Assembly: GCF_003363135.1 (NCBI RefSeq)
Contig: NZ_QRBB01000001.1
Coordinates: forward strand, 806,001-870,000
Direction of reading: 5' to 3'
Length of the DNA: 64,000 nt
Source: Alteriqipengyuania lutimaris
GTDB lineage: Bacteria > Pseudomonadota > Alphaproteobacteria > Sphingomonadales > Sphingomonadaceae
A program made the position numbers and the translations under genes. Of this stretch, positions 52,295 through 59,642 are shown piece by piece (position 1 is the first letter of the stretch; each line of letters begins with the position of its first letter). The notes under the pieces are model-generated. The model did not search any database and had not been told where the DNA came from. It saw nothing but the letters and a program-made list of their open reading frames with translations.

Positions 52295-53563
52295 TCAGGA
52301 TCGGCCGCTGTGGCGGGCGTGGACGCGTTGGGGCATCCACGCCGCGCTTTCACGCGACCGATCCGTCCGATTCGGTAGCAGGAGATGGTAAACGTCGAGA
52401 TAAAGACGGCTGTTTATCTGCCAGTCGCGGCTGGCAGCGACGAAACGGCGCGCGCGTTCGCGCATCGCGGGCAGCGAATCCGTGTCGTCGAGCATGTTGG
52501 CGAGCATGTGCGCCAGCCCCTGCGAATCGTCGGCGGGGAAGAGCACGCCGGTCTCTTCATGGTCGATCAGTTCGCGATGGCCGCCGACATCCGAAGCGGC
52601 GACGATCCGACCCTGCGCCATCGCCTCGAGCGGCTTGAGCGGCGTGACCAGCTCGGTCAGGCGGCTGCGCTTGCGCGGAAAGGCGAGGATGTCGACGAGC
52701 GCGTAATACTTCGCAACCTCGTCGTGCGGGACACGCCCGGTAAAGACGATTCGCCCGCGGTCGGGCGACGCGGCGGCCTGCGCGCGCAGCGCCGCGTCTT
52801 CGGGCCCGCCGCCGACCAGCAGCAGTGTCGTGTCCGGATGGCGGCGGCGCAGAAGCGGGAGGGCGTCGATCAGGTCGTCGAGCCCCTCGTAGGGATAGAA
52901 GCTGCCGATGAAGCCGATCACGGGGCCATCCCCCACGCCGAGCTTCGCGGCCAGCGCGGCGTCGCGCGGTGCGGGCGTTCCGAACTGCGCCATGTCTACC
53001 GCATTGGGCGAGAGGCCGATCTTGTCGGGCGCGAACCCGCGCTCGACCAGGTCCTGCCGCAACCCCTCGCAGATCGTGAAGACGGCGTCGGCCCCGGCCA
53101 CGACATGGTTTTCGAGCGCGCGCGTCAGTCGGTATTTGGGCGAGCCTTCGGTGCCGGTCCCGTTGCCGACCGCCGCATCTTCCCAGAAGGCGCGGATTTC
53201 GTAGACCACCGGAATGCCGAGTCGCTTGCCCGCCCGAATCGCGGCGAGGCCGCACAGCGCGGGCGAATGCGCGTGGAGCACGTCGGGACGCCAGTCGCGC
53301 GCCAGCCGCTCGATCGCGTCGGCCTGCGCGCGCACCTCGCGCCATTCGTGAAGGCCCGGCGGGCCGCTTGCCGTGCCGGCGGTGCGATGGAAGCGCAGGC
53401 CCTCGCAGACATCATCCTCCGGCCCATCGGCCGTATGCCGCAGCCCCGTCAGAGCGCGCACGTCGAGCCCGTCGGCCAGTTGCGCCCGCATGATCGCGCG
53501 GGTGCGAAAGGCGTAGCCGCTGTGCATCGGCAGCGAGTGATCGAGGACGTGGAGAACGCGCAT
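52295..53563 (-). CDS. Glycosyltransferase, exosortase-A-associated type
   Basis: This 422-residue GT4-type enzyme has the GT-B fold. The N-terminal M-R-V-L-H-V-L-D-H-S-L-P-M-H-S-G-Y-A-F-R wording and the later L-T-E-L-V-T-P-L-K-P-L-E-A-M-A-Q-G sugar-nucleotide motif are those I know from the glycosyltransferase of exosortase-A gene clusters (PEP-CTERM export systems). A nearby ligase of the same system supports this. The mature enzyme would act on cytoplasmic lipid-linked glycan precursors. It begins a run with the acidic membrane gene and diverges from the ligase locus. No exosortase or PEP-CTERM protein gene is in the window. Confidence 0.88.
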   Translation of the reverse strand: MRVLHVLDHSLPMHSGYAFRTRAIMRAQLADGLDVRALTGLRHTADGPEDDVCEGLRFHRTAGTASGPPGLHEWREVRAQADAIERLARDWRPDVLHAHSPALCGLAAIRAGKRLGIPVVYEIRAFWEDAAVGNGTGTEGSPKYRLTRALENHVVAGADAVFTICEGLRQDLVERGFAPDKIGLSPNAVDMAQFGTPAPRDAALAAKLGVGDGPVIGFIGSFYPYEGLDDLIDALPLLRRRHPDTTLLLVGGGPEDAALRAQAAASPDRGRIVFTGRVPHDEVAKYYALVDILAFPRKRSRLTELVTPLKPLEAMAQGRIVAASDVGGHRELIDHEETGVLFPADDSQGLAHMLANMLDDTDSLPAMRERARRFVAASRDWQINSRLYLDVYHLLLPNRTDRSRESAAWMPQRVHARHSGRS

Positions 53564-53689
53564 GTCGCCCGATGGCCTAGCGCAGGCGTACTTAACGCCG
53601 CGTCAACTCCGCGCTGCTAGCGCATCGGGCACGATGGCCCGCGATGTGTCGCGCGGCCCAACCTTTGCCGAACGGGGACCATACCAGCC

Positions 53690-53845
53690 GTGATCGACAT
53701 GATCGTCCTCGTTTCGATCCACGGCCTGCTGGTGCTCGCGGGATACCGCCTGATGCTGCGCGACGATCTGGACGAGGATCCGCTGCTGGACGAGCCGGAC
53801 GGCGATCCCGGGCCCGGAGCAGACGGCGGGCGCGGCGCGCCATGA
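53690..53845 (+). CDS. Possible 51-residue protein coupled to the O-glycosylation ligase
   Basis: A GTG-started frame just upstream of the ligase ends in TGA overlapping the ligase ATG (ATGA at 53842-53845). The product starts M-I-D-M-I-V-L-V-S-I-H-G-L-L-V-L-A-G-Y, so it is probably a single-helix membrane protein, and ends in an acidic, Gly/Pro-rich tail (D-D-L-D-E-D-P-L-L-D-E-P-D). An ATG at 53699 is an alternative. The evidence is coupling, a clean membrane segment and codon use like its neighbours; the family is not known to me. Confidence 0.55.
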   Translation: MIDMIVLVSIHGLLVLAGYRLMLRDDLDEDPLLDEPDGDPGPGADGGRGAP

Positions 53846-55239
53846 CCGACCTGTTCCTGCTCGGCTTTTTCGGCCTCTTCCTGCTCTTCGGGCTCAAGCG
53901 CCCGTTCCTGTGGGTGTGTCTCTATCTCTATGTCGACATCCTGATCCCGCAGAAGATCGGCTTCGGCCCGATTACCGGGGTTCCGCTGTCGCTGATCGCC
54001 TTCGCGGCAGCCTTCGGCGGGTGGCTCGCGCTCGACAAGAAGACCCGCCCTACCTTCACCTTCCGGCAGGGCATCATGCTGTTCCTCGTCGTCTGGGCAT
54101 TCTACACCCTGCAGGGCGCGCAGTTCGCCGAACCGGCCGCGAACAAGTGGGACTGGGTGTGGAAGACGATGGTCTTCGCGATCTTCCTGCCCTTCACCGT
54201 CACCACCAGACTGCGCTTCGAAACCGCCGCGCTGGTGATGGTGCTGACGGTCGGGGCGATCATCATTTCGGGCGGGATCAAGACCGTGCTGGGCGGGGGC
54301 GGCTACGACAGCCTCTCGCTGTTCGTGAACGAGAACTACGGGCTCTACGAAAGCAGCACGCTCTCGACGGTCGCGATCGCGATCATCCCGCTGCTGTTCT
54401 GGTTCACCCGCCACGGCACGATCTTTCCGCCCGGTATCCTGGTCAAGCTGTTCGCGCTCGGCCTCGGTGGCGCGTGCCTGCTCATTCCCGTTGGGACCGA
54501 GGCGCGCACGGGCCTGGTGTGCATCGCGATGCTCGGCCTGCTGGCCCTGCGCGAAAGCAGGCACAAGCTGCTGGTGATCGTCGGCGGCGTGGTGCTCTGC
54601 GTCGCGGCTTTTCCCTTCCTGCCGCAAAGCTACGCGGATCGCATGGCCACGATGATGACGGCGGAGGAGGACGAAAGCGCATCCACCCGCGTCGCGGTGT
54701 GGCAATGGACGCTCGACTACGTGGAGGAAAAACCGCTGGGCGGCGGGTTCGAAGCCTACCGCGCCAACAGCTTCACCTATCGCATGCCGCAGACCACGGG
54801 GGAGGGCAACATGACCTCAACCCGGTTCGAGAAGGTGACCGACGAGGGCCGCGCCTATCACTCGGCGATCTTCGAAATGCTGGGCGAGCAGGGCTGGCCG
54901 GGGCTGGGCGCATGGCTGCTGTTGCAGGCGATCGGGCTCGTCAGCATGGAACGCCTGCGTCGCAAGATGCGCAAGCGCGGCGATCTGCGGCTCGAATGGC
55001 TCGGCCATCTGGCCATCGCGCTGCAATATGCGCAGCTGATCTACCTCGTCGGCGCGCTGTTCCAGGGGATCGCGTGGCAGCCCTTCATCATGATGCTGGC
55101 GGGGCTCCAGATCGCGCTCGCGATCTATGCCAGGCGCTTTGATTCGCCGCGCGCGGCGACGGTGGGAGAGCGGCTGGCGGCCCAGCGCCGCGCCGCCGCG
55201 CCCGATGCCGTAGCGACAGGCCCCGCTCCATTGCGCTAG
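53842..55239 (+). CDS. Putative O-glycosylation ligase, exosortase-A-associated
   Basis: This 465-residue polytopic protein has about ten helices and a large outside loop, the layout of WzyC/O-antigen ligases. The wording G-I-K-T-V-L-G-G-G-G-Y-D-S-L and Y-G-L-Y-E-S-S-T-L-S-T is what I recognise from the exosortase-A-associated O-glycosylation ligase family. Such ligases are thought to attach a lipid-linked glycan to exported proteins. The ATG overlaps the preceding small ORF; the frame extends further upstream without features. The matching exosortase-A-type glycosyltransferase lies just upstream on the other strand. The final 30 residues are Arg/Ala-rich. Confidence 0.88.
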   Translation: MTDLFLLGFFGLFLLFGLKRPFLWVCLYLYVDILIPQKIGFGPITGVPLSLIAFAAAFGGWLALDKKTRPTFTFRQGIMLFLVVWAFYTLQGAQFAEPAANKWDWVWKTMVFAIFLPFTVTTRLRFETAALVMVLTVGAIIISGGIKTVLGGGGYDSLSLFVNENYGLYESSTLSTVAIAIIPLLFWFTRHGTIFPPGILVKLFALGLGGACLLIPVGTEARTGLVCIAMLGLLALRESRHKLLVIVGGVVLCVAAFPFLPQSYADRMATMMTAEEDESASTRVAVWQWTLDYVEEKPLGGGFEAYRANSFTYRMPQTTGEGNMTSTRFEKVTDEGRAYHSAIFEMLGEQGWPGLGAWLLLQAIGLVSMERLRRKMRKRGDLRLEWLGHLAIALQYAQLIYLVGALFQGIAWQPFIMMLAGLQIALAIYARRFDSPRAATVGERLAAQRRAAAPDAVATGPAPLR

Positions 55240-55292
55240 CGCCCGGCATCCGGCATGGAGCGGGCACAAATCCAAGCAAAGGAGAGGCGCGC

Positions 55293-55742
55293 ATGAGCCC
55301 GCAGGATATCGCTGCAAAGGTCGGCGAACAGATCGGCACCAGCCCCTGGGTCGAGATCAGCCAGGAACGGATCAACCAGTTCGCGGAAGCGACCGGCGAT
55401 CACCAGTTCATCCATGTGAACGAGGAAGCGGCCAAGATGACGCCGTTCGGCGGCACTATCGCCCACGGCTTCCTGACGCTGTCGATGATTCCCTATCTCA
55501 GCGCCGAGGCAGACCTGCCCAAGCCCGACGGGATCAAGATGGCCGTCAACTACGGCGGCAACAAGACGCGCTTCATCAACCCGGTGAAGAGCGGCAAGAA
55601 GATCCGCGGGCACTGGAAGCTGCTCGAAATGACCGAGAAGCGCCCCGGCCAGTGGCAGCAGACGGTCGAGATCACGATCGAGATCGAAGGCGAGGAAAAG
55701 CCCGCCCTGATCTGCGAATGGATGACGATGTTCTTCGTCTAA
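55293..55742 (+). CDS. MaoC-family (R)-specific enoyl-CoA hydratase
   Basis: This 149-residue hotdog-fold hydratase adds water to enoyl-CoA. The hydratase 2 motif is present: D36-H-Q-F-I-H41 with N-E-E-A-A-K downstream and G-G-T-I-A-H58-G-F, so Asp36 and His41 should be the catalytic pair. Single-domain proteins of this length can supply (R)-3-hydroxyacyl-CoA for PHA or act in fatty acid pathways. A strong AAAGGAGAGG ribosome site precedes the ATG. A thiolase follows on the same strand beyond the repeat element, and PHA genes phbB and phaZ are elsewhere in the window, which fits a lipid or polyester role. Confidence 0.87.
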   Translation: MSPQDIAAKVGEQIGTSPWVEISQERINQFAEATGDHQFIHVNEEAAKMTPFGGTIAHGFLTLSMIPYLSAEADLPKPDGIKMAVNYGGNKTRFINPVKSGKKIRGHWKLLEMTEKRPGQWQQTVEITIEIEGEEKPALICEWMTMFFV

Positions 55743-55746
55743 AATT

Positions 55747-55880
55747 CCTCCCCTCTCCTTCGGGGGAGGGGATCGAGGGGTGGGGGATGCCCGCGCAACG
55801 CGGGTCAGCCCCTCCCCGCTGCGACTAGGGCTTGCTTCGCAAACCCAAGTCTCGCTGCCCCTCCCCTGAAGAGGAGGGGG
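55747..55880. repeat. Multi-hairpin REP-like element between maoC and thiolase genes
   Basis: Three or four hairpins follow each other in 134 bp. The first is CCCCTCTCC with GGGGGAGGGG around 55749-55772. The second is a long imperfect stem with core CCCGCG-CAA-CGCGGG and outer GGGGTGGGG/CCCCTCCCC. A TTGC-TTC-GCAA hairpin follows, and the last is CCCCTCC with GGAGGGG around 55858-55879. This arrangement resembles dispersed palindromic elements of sphingomonad-type genomes. Confidence 0.65.
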
Positions 55881-55906
55881 AAGTTCAGTTTCGAGGAGTT
55901 CACGTT

Positions 55907-57085
55907 ATGCGCAGCGCAGTTATCGTTTCCACCGCACGCACCGCCATCGGCCGCGCCTACAAGGGCGGCTTCAACAACACCAAGGGCGCCACGCTCGGCT
56001 CCTACTCGCTCGCCCCGGCGATCGAGCGCGCCGGGATCGACGCCGGCGAGATCAACGACGTCGTGTGGGGCGCCGCGCTCCAGCAGGGTGCGCAGGCGGG
56101 CAACCTCGGACGCCAGGTCGCGCTGCGCTCGGGCTGCCCGATCGGCGTTTCGGGTATGACGATCGACCGCCAGTGCTCCTCGGGCCTGATGGCGATCGCC
56201 ACCGGCGCGAAGCAGATCATGGTCGACAACATGGATATCGTCGCCGCGGGCGGGCAGGAATCGATCAGCCTCGTCCAGACCCCCGAAATGCGCGTGATGC
56301 CCGATCCCGAGCTGATGGCGATGCACGGCGCGATCTACATGCCGATGCTGCAGACGGCCGAGACGGTCGCCCAGCGCTATGGCATCAGCCGCGAAGACCA
56401 GGACGAATACGCGCTCCGCTCGCAGCAGCGCACTGCGGCCGCGCAGGAAGCGGGCAAGTTCGACGACGAGATCGTGCCCGTCACCGTCACCATGAAGGTG
56501 AAGGACAAGGAAACCGGCGAGGTGTCCGAGAAGGAAGTCACGGTCGCCAAGGACGAGGGCAACCGCCCCGACACCAAGCTCGAAGGGCTCGCCTCGCTCA
56601 ACCCCGTGCTCGGCCCCGACACCACGATCACCGCGGGCAATGCCAGCCAGCTGTCCGACGGTTCGTCGGCCAGCATCCTGATGGACGAAAAGCTCGCCGA
56701 AAAGCGCGGCCTGACCCCGCTCGGCCGCTATGTCGGCATGGCGGTCGCGGGCACCGAGCCCGACGAGATGGGCATCGGCCCGGTCTTCGCGATTCCCGCG
56801 GTGCTCGAACGCACCGGCCTGAAGATGAGCGATATCGGCCTGTGGGAGCTGAACGAAGCCTTCGCGGTGCAGGTGCTCTACTGCCGCGACAAGCTCGGCA
56901 TCCCCGACGAAGATCTCAACGTCAACGGCGGCTCGATCTCGATCGGCCACCCCTACGGCATGACGGGCGCACGCTGCGTCGGCCACGCGCTGATCGAAGG
57001 CAAGCGTCGCGGTGCGAAGTATGTCTGCGTCACTATGTGCGTCGGCGGCGGCATGGGCGCGGCGGGCATCTTCGAGGTCCTGTGA
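55907..57085 (+). CDS. Acetyl-CoA C-acyltransferase (thiolase)
   Basis: This 392-residue thiolase cleaves 3-ketoacyl-CoA or condenses acetyl-CoA. The active residues are C90 in D-R-Q-C-S-S-G, H348 in [11 protein letters not shown] and C378 in [11 protein letters not shown]. The N-terminus, [13 protein letters not shown], is standard. The wording [10 protein letters not shown] is typical of degradative family members; it could equally serve beta-oxidation or PHA synthesis with phbB. The ATG at 55907 follows a GAGGAG site; the frame is open upstream into the repeat element. A strong terminator follows 24 bp after the stop. Confidence 0.94.
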   Translation: MRSAVIVSTARTAIGRAYKGGFNNTKGATLGSYSLAPAIERAGIDAGEINDVVWGAALQQGAQAGNLGRQVALRSGCPIGVSGMTIDRQCSSGLMAIATGAKQIMVDNMDIVAAGGQESISLVQTPEMRVMPDPELMAMHGAIYMPMLQTAETVAQRYGISREDQDEYALRSQQRTAAAQEAGKFDDEIVPVTVTMKVKDKETGEVSEKEVTVAKDEGNRPDTKLEGLASLNPVLGPDTTITAGNASQLSDGSSASILMDEKLAEKRGLTPLGRYVGMAVAGTEPDEMGIGPVFAIPAVLERTGLKMSDIGLWELNEAFAVQVLYCRDKLGIPDEDLNVNGGSISIGHPYGMTGARCVGHALIEGKRRGAKYVCVTMCVGGGMGAAGIFEVL

Positions 57086-57108
57086 CGCTCACGTAGATTT
57101 GCCATGGC

Positions 57109-57146
57109 AAAGAGCGGCCCTCCGGGTTCCGGAGGGCCGCTCTTTT
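57109..57146 (+). terminator. Strong intrinsic terminator after thiolase
   Basis: A perfect 17-bp stem (57109-57125 with 57129-57145) and a 3-base loop, ending in TTTT. The left arm begins AAAGAGCGGCCC. It may serve both the thiolase and the convergent small secreted gene. Confidence 0.85.
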
Positions 57147-57168
57147 CAATTTGTGCCGCGCGCAACGC

Positions 57169-57480
57169 TCACACGTTGCAGAGGCGGGTCTCCGCGGAGT
57201 TGCAGCCGGGCAGACCGGGGGTAGGCGGGGTAGGCGGTGTACCGTCGGGGACGCAGATTCCCCCACCGCACCCTGGCGAGGTCGGAGGCTGCAAAAGGTT
57301 TTGATAGGTTTCGGCAACGCAGATCGCAAAATCCGGATATCCCAGGTTGTTGCCATCCTGGCACATCAGAAAAGCCTGATTATAGAGCTGGAAATTGTCG
57401 GCCTGGGCGCTCGCCGCAGAAGCAAGGGCGCAATTCGTGATCATCAAAGAGGCTGCATAGACGATGTGGCGTCTTTTCAC
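57169..57480 (-). CDS. Small secreted Cys/Pro-rich protein
   Basis: I do not recognise this 103-residue protein. A signal peptide spans the first 26 residues (Y-A-A-S-L-M-I-T-N-C-A-L-A-S-A-A-S-A-Q). The mature part has at least five cysteines, in L-M-C-Q-D, A-I-C-V-A, G-C-G-G-G-I-C and L-P-G-C, and a P-P-T-P-P-T-P segment. The paired cysteines suggest disulfides in the periplasm or outside. The start is a GTG preceded by an excellent site (GAAGGAGACACCC); the frame runs upstream with no features. It converges on the thiolase gene across a strong hairpin, and DUF4126 lies divergent to it. Confidence 0.7.
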   Translation of the reverse strand: MKRRHIVYAASLMITNCALASAASAQADNFQLYNQAFLMCQDGNNLGYPDFAICVAETYQNLLQPPTSPGCGGGICVPDGTPPTPPTPGLPGCNSAETRLCNV

Positions 57481-57612
57481 GGGTGTCTCCTTCTTGAGGG
57501 GACCGTCCGCCCCCATTGCGAGAGGTGTTCTGCGCGCGTTGCGTATTCGTAACCGATAGCGGTAAAAGACCCTTAGCTTTGTTGCGGCAACGATCTTTGA
57601 AAGGGGCGCTGT

Positions 57613-58218
57613 GTGGGCATCATCGAACTCCTCGGCCTTGCCGGCAGCGTCAGCCTGCTGTCGGGCTGGCGGCTCTATGCGACGGTCCTGATCACCGGCA
57701 TCGCGATGCGCAGCGGCTGGGTGCCGCTGCCCGAGCAGTTGCAGATGCTCGACGTGCTCGCCAATCCGTGGGTGCTCGGCATTGCCGCGGTCGGAACGGT
57801 GATGGAGTTCCTTGCCGACAAGGTGATGTGGCTCGATAGCGTGTGGGACGGTGTCCACTCGCTGATTCGGCCCGTCGGCGGCGCGCTGTTGGCTTTGGCG
57901 ATCGTCGATCCGGGCGATCCGGCGTGGCAGGTGATCGCCTTCCTGCTGGGCGGAGGTGCCGCCTTCGCCGCGCATGCGGGCAAGGCGAGCGCGCGGGCGG
58001 CGGTGAACACCAGCCCCGAGCCGGTGAGCAACGTGGCGGTCTCTGCTGCGGAAGATGTCGCCACCGTCGGATTGCTGGCGCTGGCATTCGCCAATCCGGT
58101 CGCCGCCGCCGTGATCGCCGCCGCGCTGCTGGTGCTCAGCATCGTGCTGATCGTCGTGGTCGGGCGCGCCGTGCGCGGGCTGCTGCGCAGGCGCGCGCGA
58201 GAACCCGGCGCGCCCTGA
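57613..58218 (+). CDS. DUF4126-family membrane protein
   Basis: This 201-residue protein has five to six hydrophobic segments and the DUF4126 wording L-L-S-G-W-R-L-Y-A-T-V-L and G-T-V-M-E-F-L-A-D-K-V-M-W-L-D-S-V-W-D. The family has no known activity. The GTG start is preceded by AAAGGGG. A second internal helical bundle around A-A-F-A-A-H-A-G-K-A may reflect an old duplication. It stands alone, divergent from the small secreted gene and convergent with phaZ across 35 bp. Confidence 0.85.
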   Translation: MGIIELLGLAGSVSLLSGWRLYATVLITGIAMRSGWVPLPEQLQMLDVLANPWVLGIAAVGTVMEFLADKVMWLDSVWDGVHSLIRPVGGALLALAIVDPGDPAWQVIAFLLGGGAAFAAHAGKASARAAVNTSPEPVSNVAVSAAEDVATVGLLALAFANPVAAAVIAAALLVLSIVLIVVVGRAVRGLLRRRAREPGAP

Positions 58219-58253
58219 CGCAGACCTGACGCGACCCGGTGGGCAGGGCGTGC

Positions 58254-59489
58254 CTAGCCGTGGGTTTCCATGAACTCCTCGATCACCGGCGCGACCTTGG
58301 TGCGCCACTTGCTGCCGTTGAAGATGCCGTAATGCCCGGCATCCCTGGCGAGGTAGTAGCGTTTCTTGTCCTCGGACAGGTTGCGCGCCAGCGGCAGCGC
58401 GGCCTTGGTCTGGCCGATGCCCGAAATATCGTCGCGCTCGCCCTCGACCGCCAGCAGCGCGGTCTGTTTGATGTCGCCGAGATCGATCACCGTTCCGCGA
58501 TGTTCGAAGCTGTTGTTGGGCAGCGAGTGTTCCTGGAACACCTCCTCCACCGTCTGGAGGTAGAATTCGGCCGTCATGTCGCAGACCGAGCGATATTCGT
58601 CGTAGAAATCCTTGGTCATCTGCGCGCTGTCGTCGTCGCCTTCGACGAGGTGCTTGAACATCTCGTAATGGCTCAGCATGTGCGCGCCCAGGTTCATGCT
58701 CATGAAGCTGGCGAGCTGCATGAAGCCGGGATAGACGCGGCGGCCCGCGCCCGAATACTGGGCAGGCACGGTCGCGATCACGTTCTGCTTGAACCAGCTC
58801 AAGGGCCGCTTCATCGCGACATCGTTGACCGTGGTCGGGCTTTCGCGCGTGTCGATCGGCCCGCCCATCATGGTCAGCGTCCTGGGCGCAGCCTTGTCCT
58901 TCGCCCCGTTCATCAGCGCGGTCGCGGCGAGCGCCGGGACCGACGGCTGGCAGACCGCGACCATGTGCGCAGGCCGCCCCTCGTTCCGCTCCGCAATCAC
59001 CTGCAGGAATTCGACGAGATAATCGATATAGTCGTCGAGGTCGAAACGCCCTTCGCTCAGCGGGACGTCGCGCGCGTCGTGCCAGTCGGTGATGAAGACT
59101 TCGGAATTCTCGACCATCCGCTCCACCGTGCCACGCAGCAGGGTCGCGAAATGTCCGCTCATCGGGGCGACGATCAGCACGGCGGGCGCATCTTCGGGCA
59201 GGTCGGCGCGGCGGAACCGCTTCAGGTCGCCGAAGGCGCGGTGCAGCACCAGCGTTTCGGACACCGCGTGGTCCTTGCCGCCGACTCGCACGCTCTCGAT
59301 GTCGAACTCCGGCTTGCCGCGACGAATGGTGGCATGAGCGAAGACCTCAAGCGCTGAGCCCGCGATCGGGCCGATGCCGGCATAGGCCATCGGATTGCGC
59401 GGATTGGTGAGCCATTCGGAGCCGATCGAGGCCATCGCGCTGGCACTGTTGAGCCAGGCGGCCTGGAGTTCGTAGGCGTGATAAAGCAA
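58254..59489 (-). CDS. phaZ: Intracellular polyhydroxyalkanoate depolymerase
   Basis: This enzyme breaks down stored PHB granules. The 411-residue product matches the PhaZ1 family: M-L-Y-H-A-Y-E-L-Q at the start and C180 in V-A-V-C-Q-P-S-V-P in place of the serine lipase box, matching the catalytic cysteine (Cys183) of Cupriavidus PhaZ1. The likely His is in D-A-G-H-Y-G-I-F and the Asp in V-E-G-E-R-D-D. The start is a TTG at 59489 with AAGAGG placed 5 bp upstream; the frame extends upstream without family features. A TGC-N3-GCA palindrome lies about 80 bp upstream in the divergent gap and may bind a PHA regulator. phbB at 41636 completes the theme. Confidence 0.93.
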   Translation of the reverse strand: MLYHAYELQAAWLNSASAMASIGSEWLTNPRNPMAYAGIGPIAGSALEVFAHATIRRGKPEFDIESVRVGGKDHAVSETLVLHRAFGDLKRFRRADLPEDAPAVLIVAPMSGHFATLLRGTVERMVENSEVFITDWHDARDVPLSEGRFDLDDYIDYLVEFLQVIAERNEGRPAHMVAVCQPSVPALAATALMNGAKDKAAPRTLTMMGGPIDTRESPTTVNDVAMKRPLSWFKQNVIATVPAQYSGAGRRVYPGFMQLASFMSMNLGAHMLSHYEMFKHLVEGDDDSAQMTKDFYDEYRSVCDMTAEFYLQTVEEVFQEHSLPNNSFEHRGTVIDLGDIKQTALLAVEGERDDISGIGQTKAALPLARNLSEDKKRYYLARDAGHYGIFNGSKWRTKVAPVIEEFMETHG

Positions 59490-59566
59490 AGCAGACCTCT
59501 TGACGTGACGTCGCCGGCAGGGGGCGGCAAGGGCAATGTGGGCATTACCTGCTCTTCTTGCCATCA

Positions 59567-59581
59567 TTGTGCAATGCACAA
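59567..59581. promoter_or_regulatory. Perfect 15-bp palindrome TTGTGCAATGCACAA upstream of phaZ
   Basis: This perfect palindrome contains TGC-AAT-GCA, the TGC-N3-GCA core known for PhaR, the repressor of PHA genes. It lies in the 153-bp divergent gap between phaZ and the ABC exporter gene, 78 bp from the phaZ start. No phaR gene is in the window, so the regulator assignment is inference. Confidence 0.5.
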
Positions 59582-59642
59582 GGTGGATTGCGGGTCCTTG
59601 GCCGTGGATTTCCCCGGCCCGTGGCGCTAGGCGCAAAGCCCC

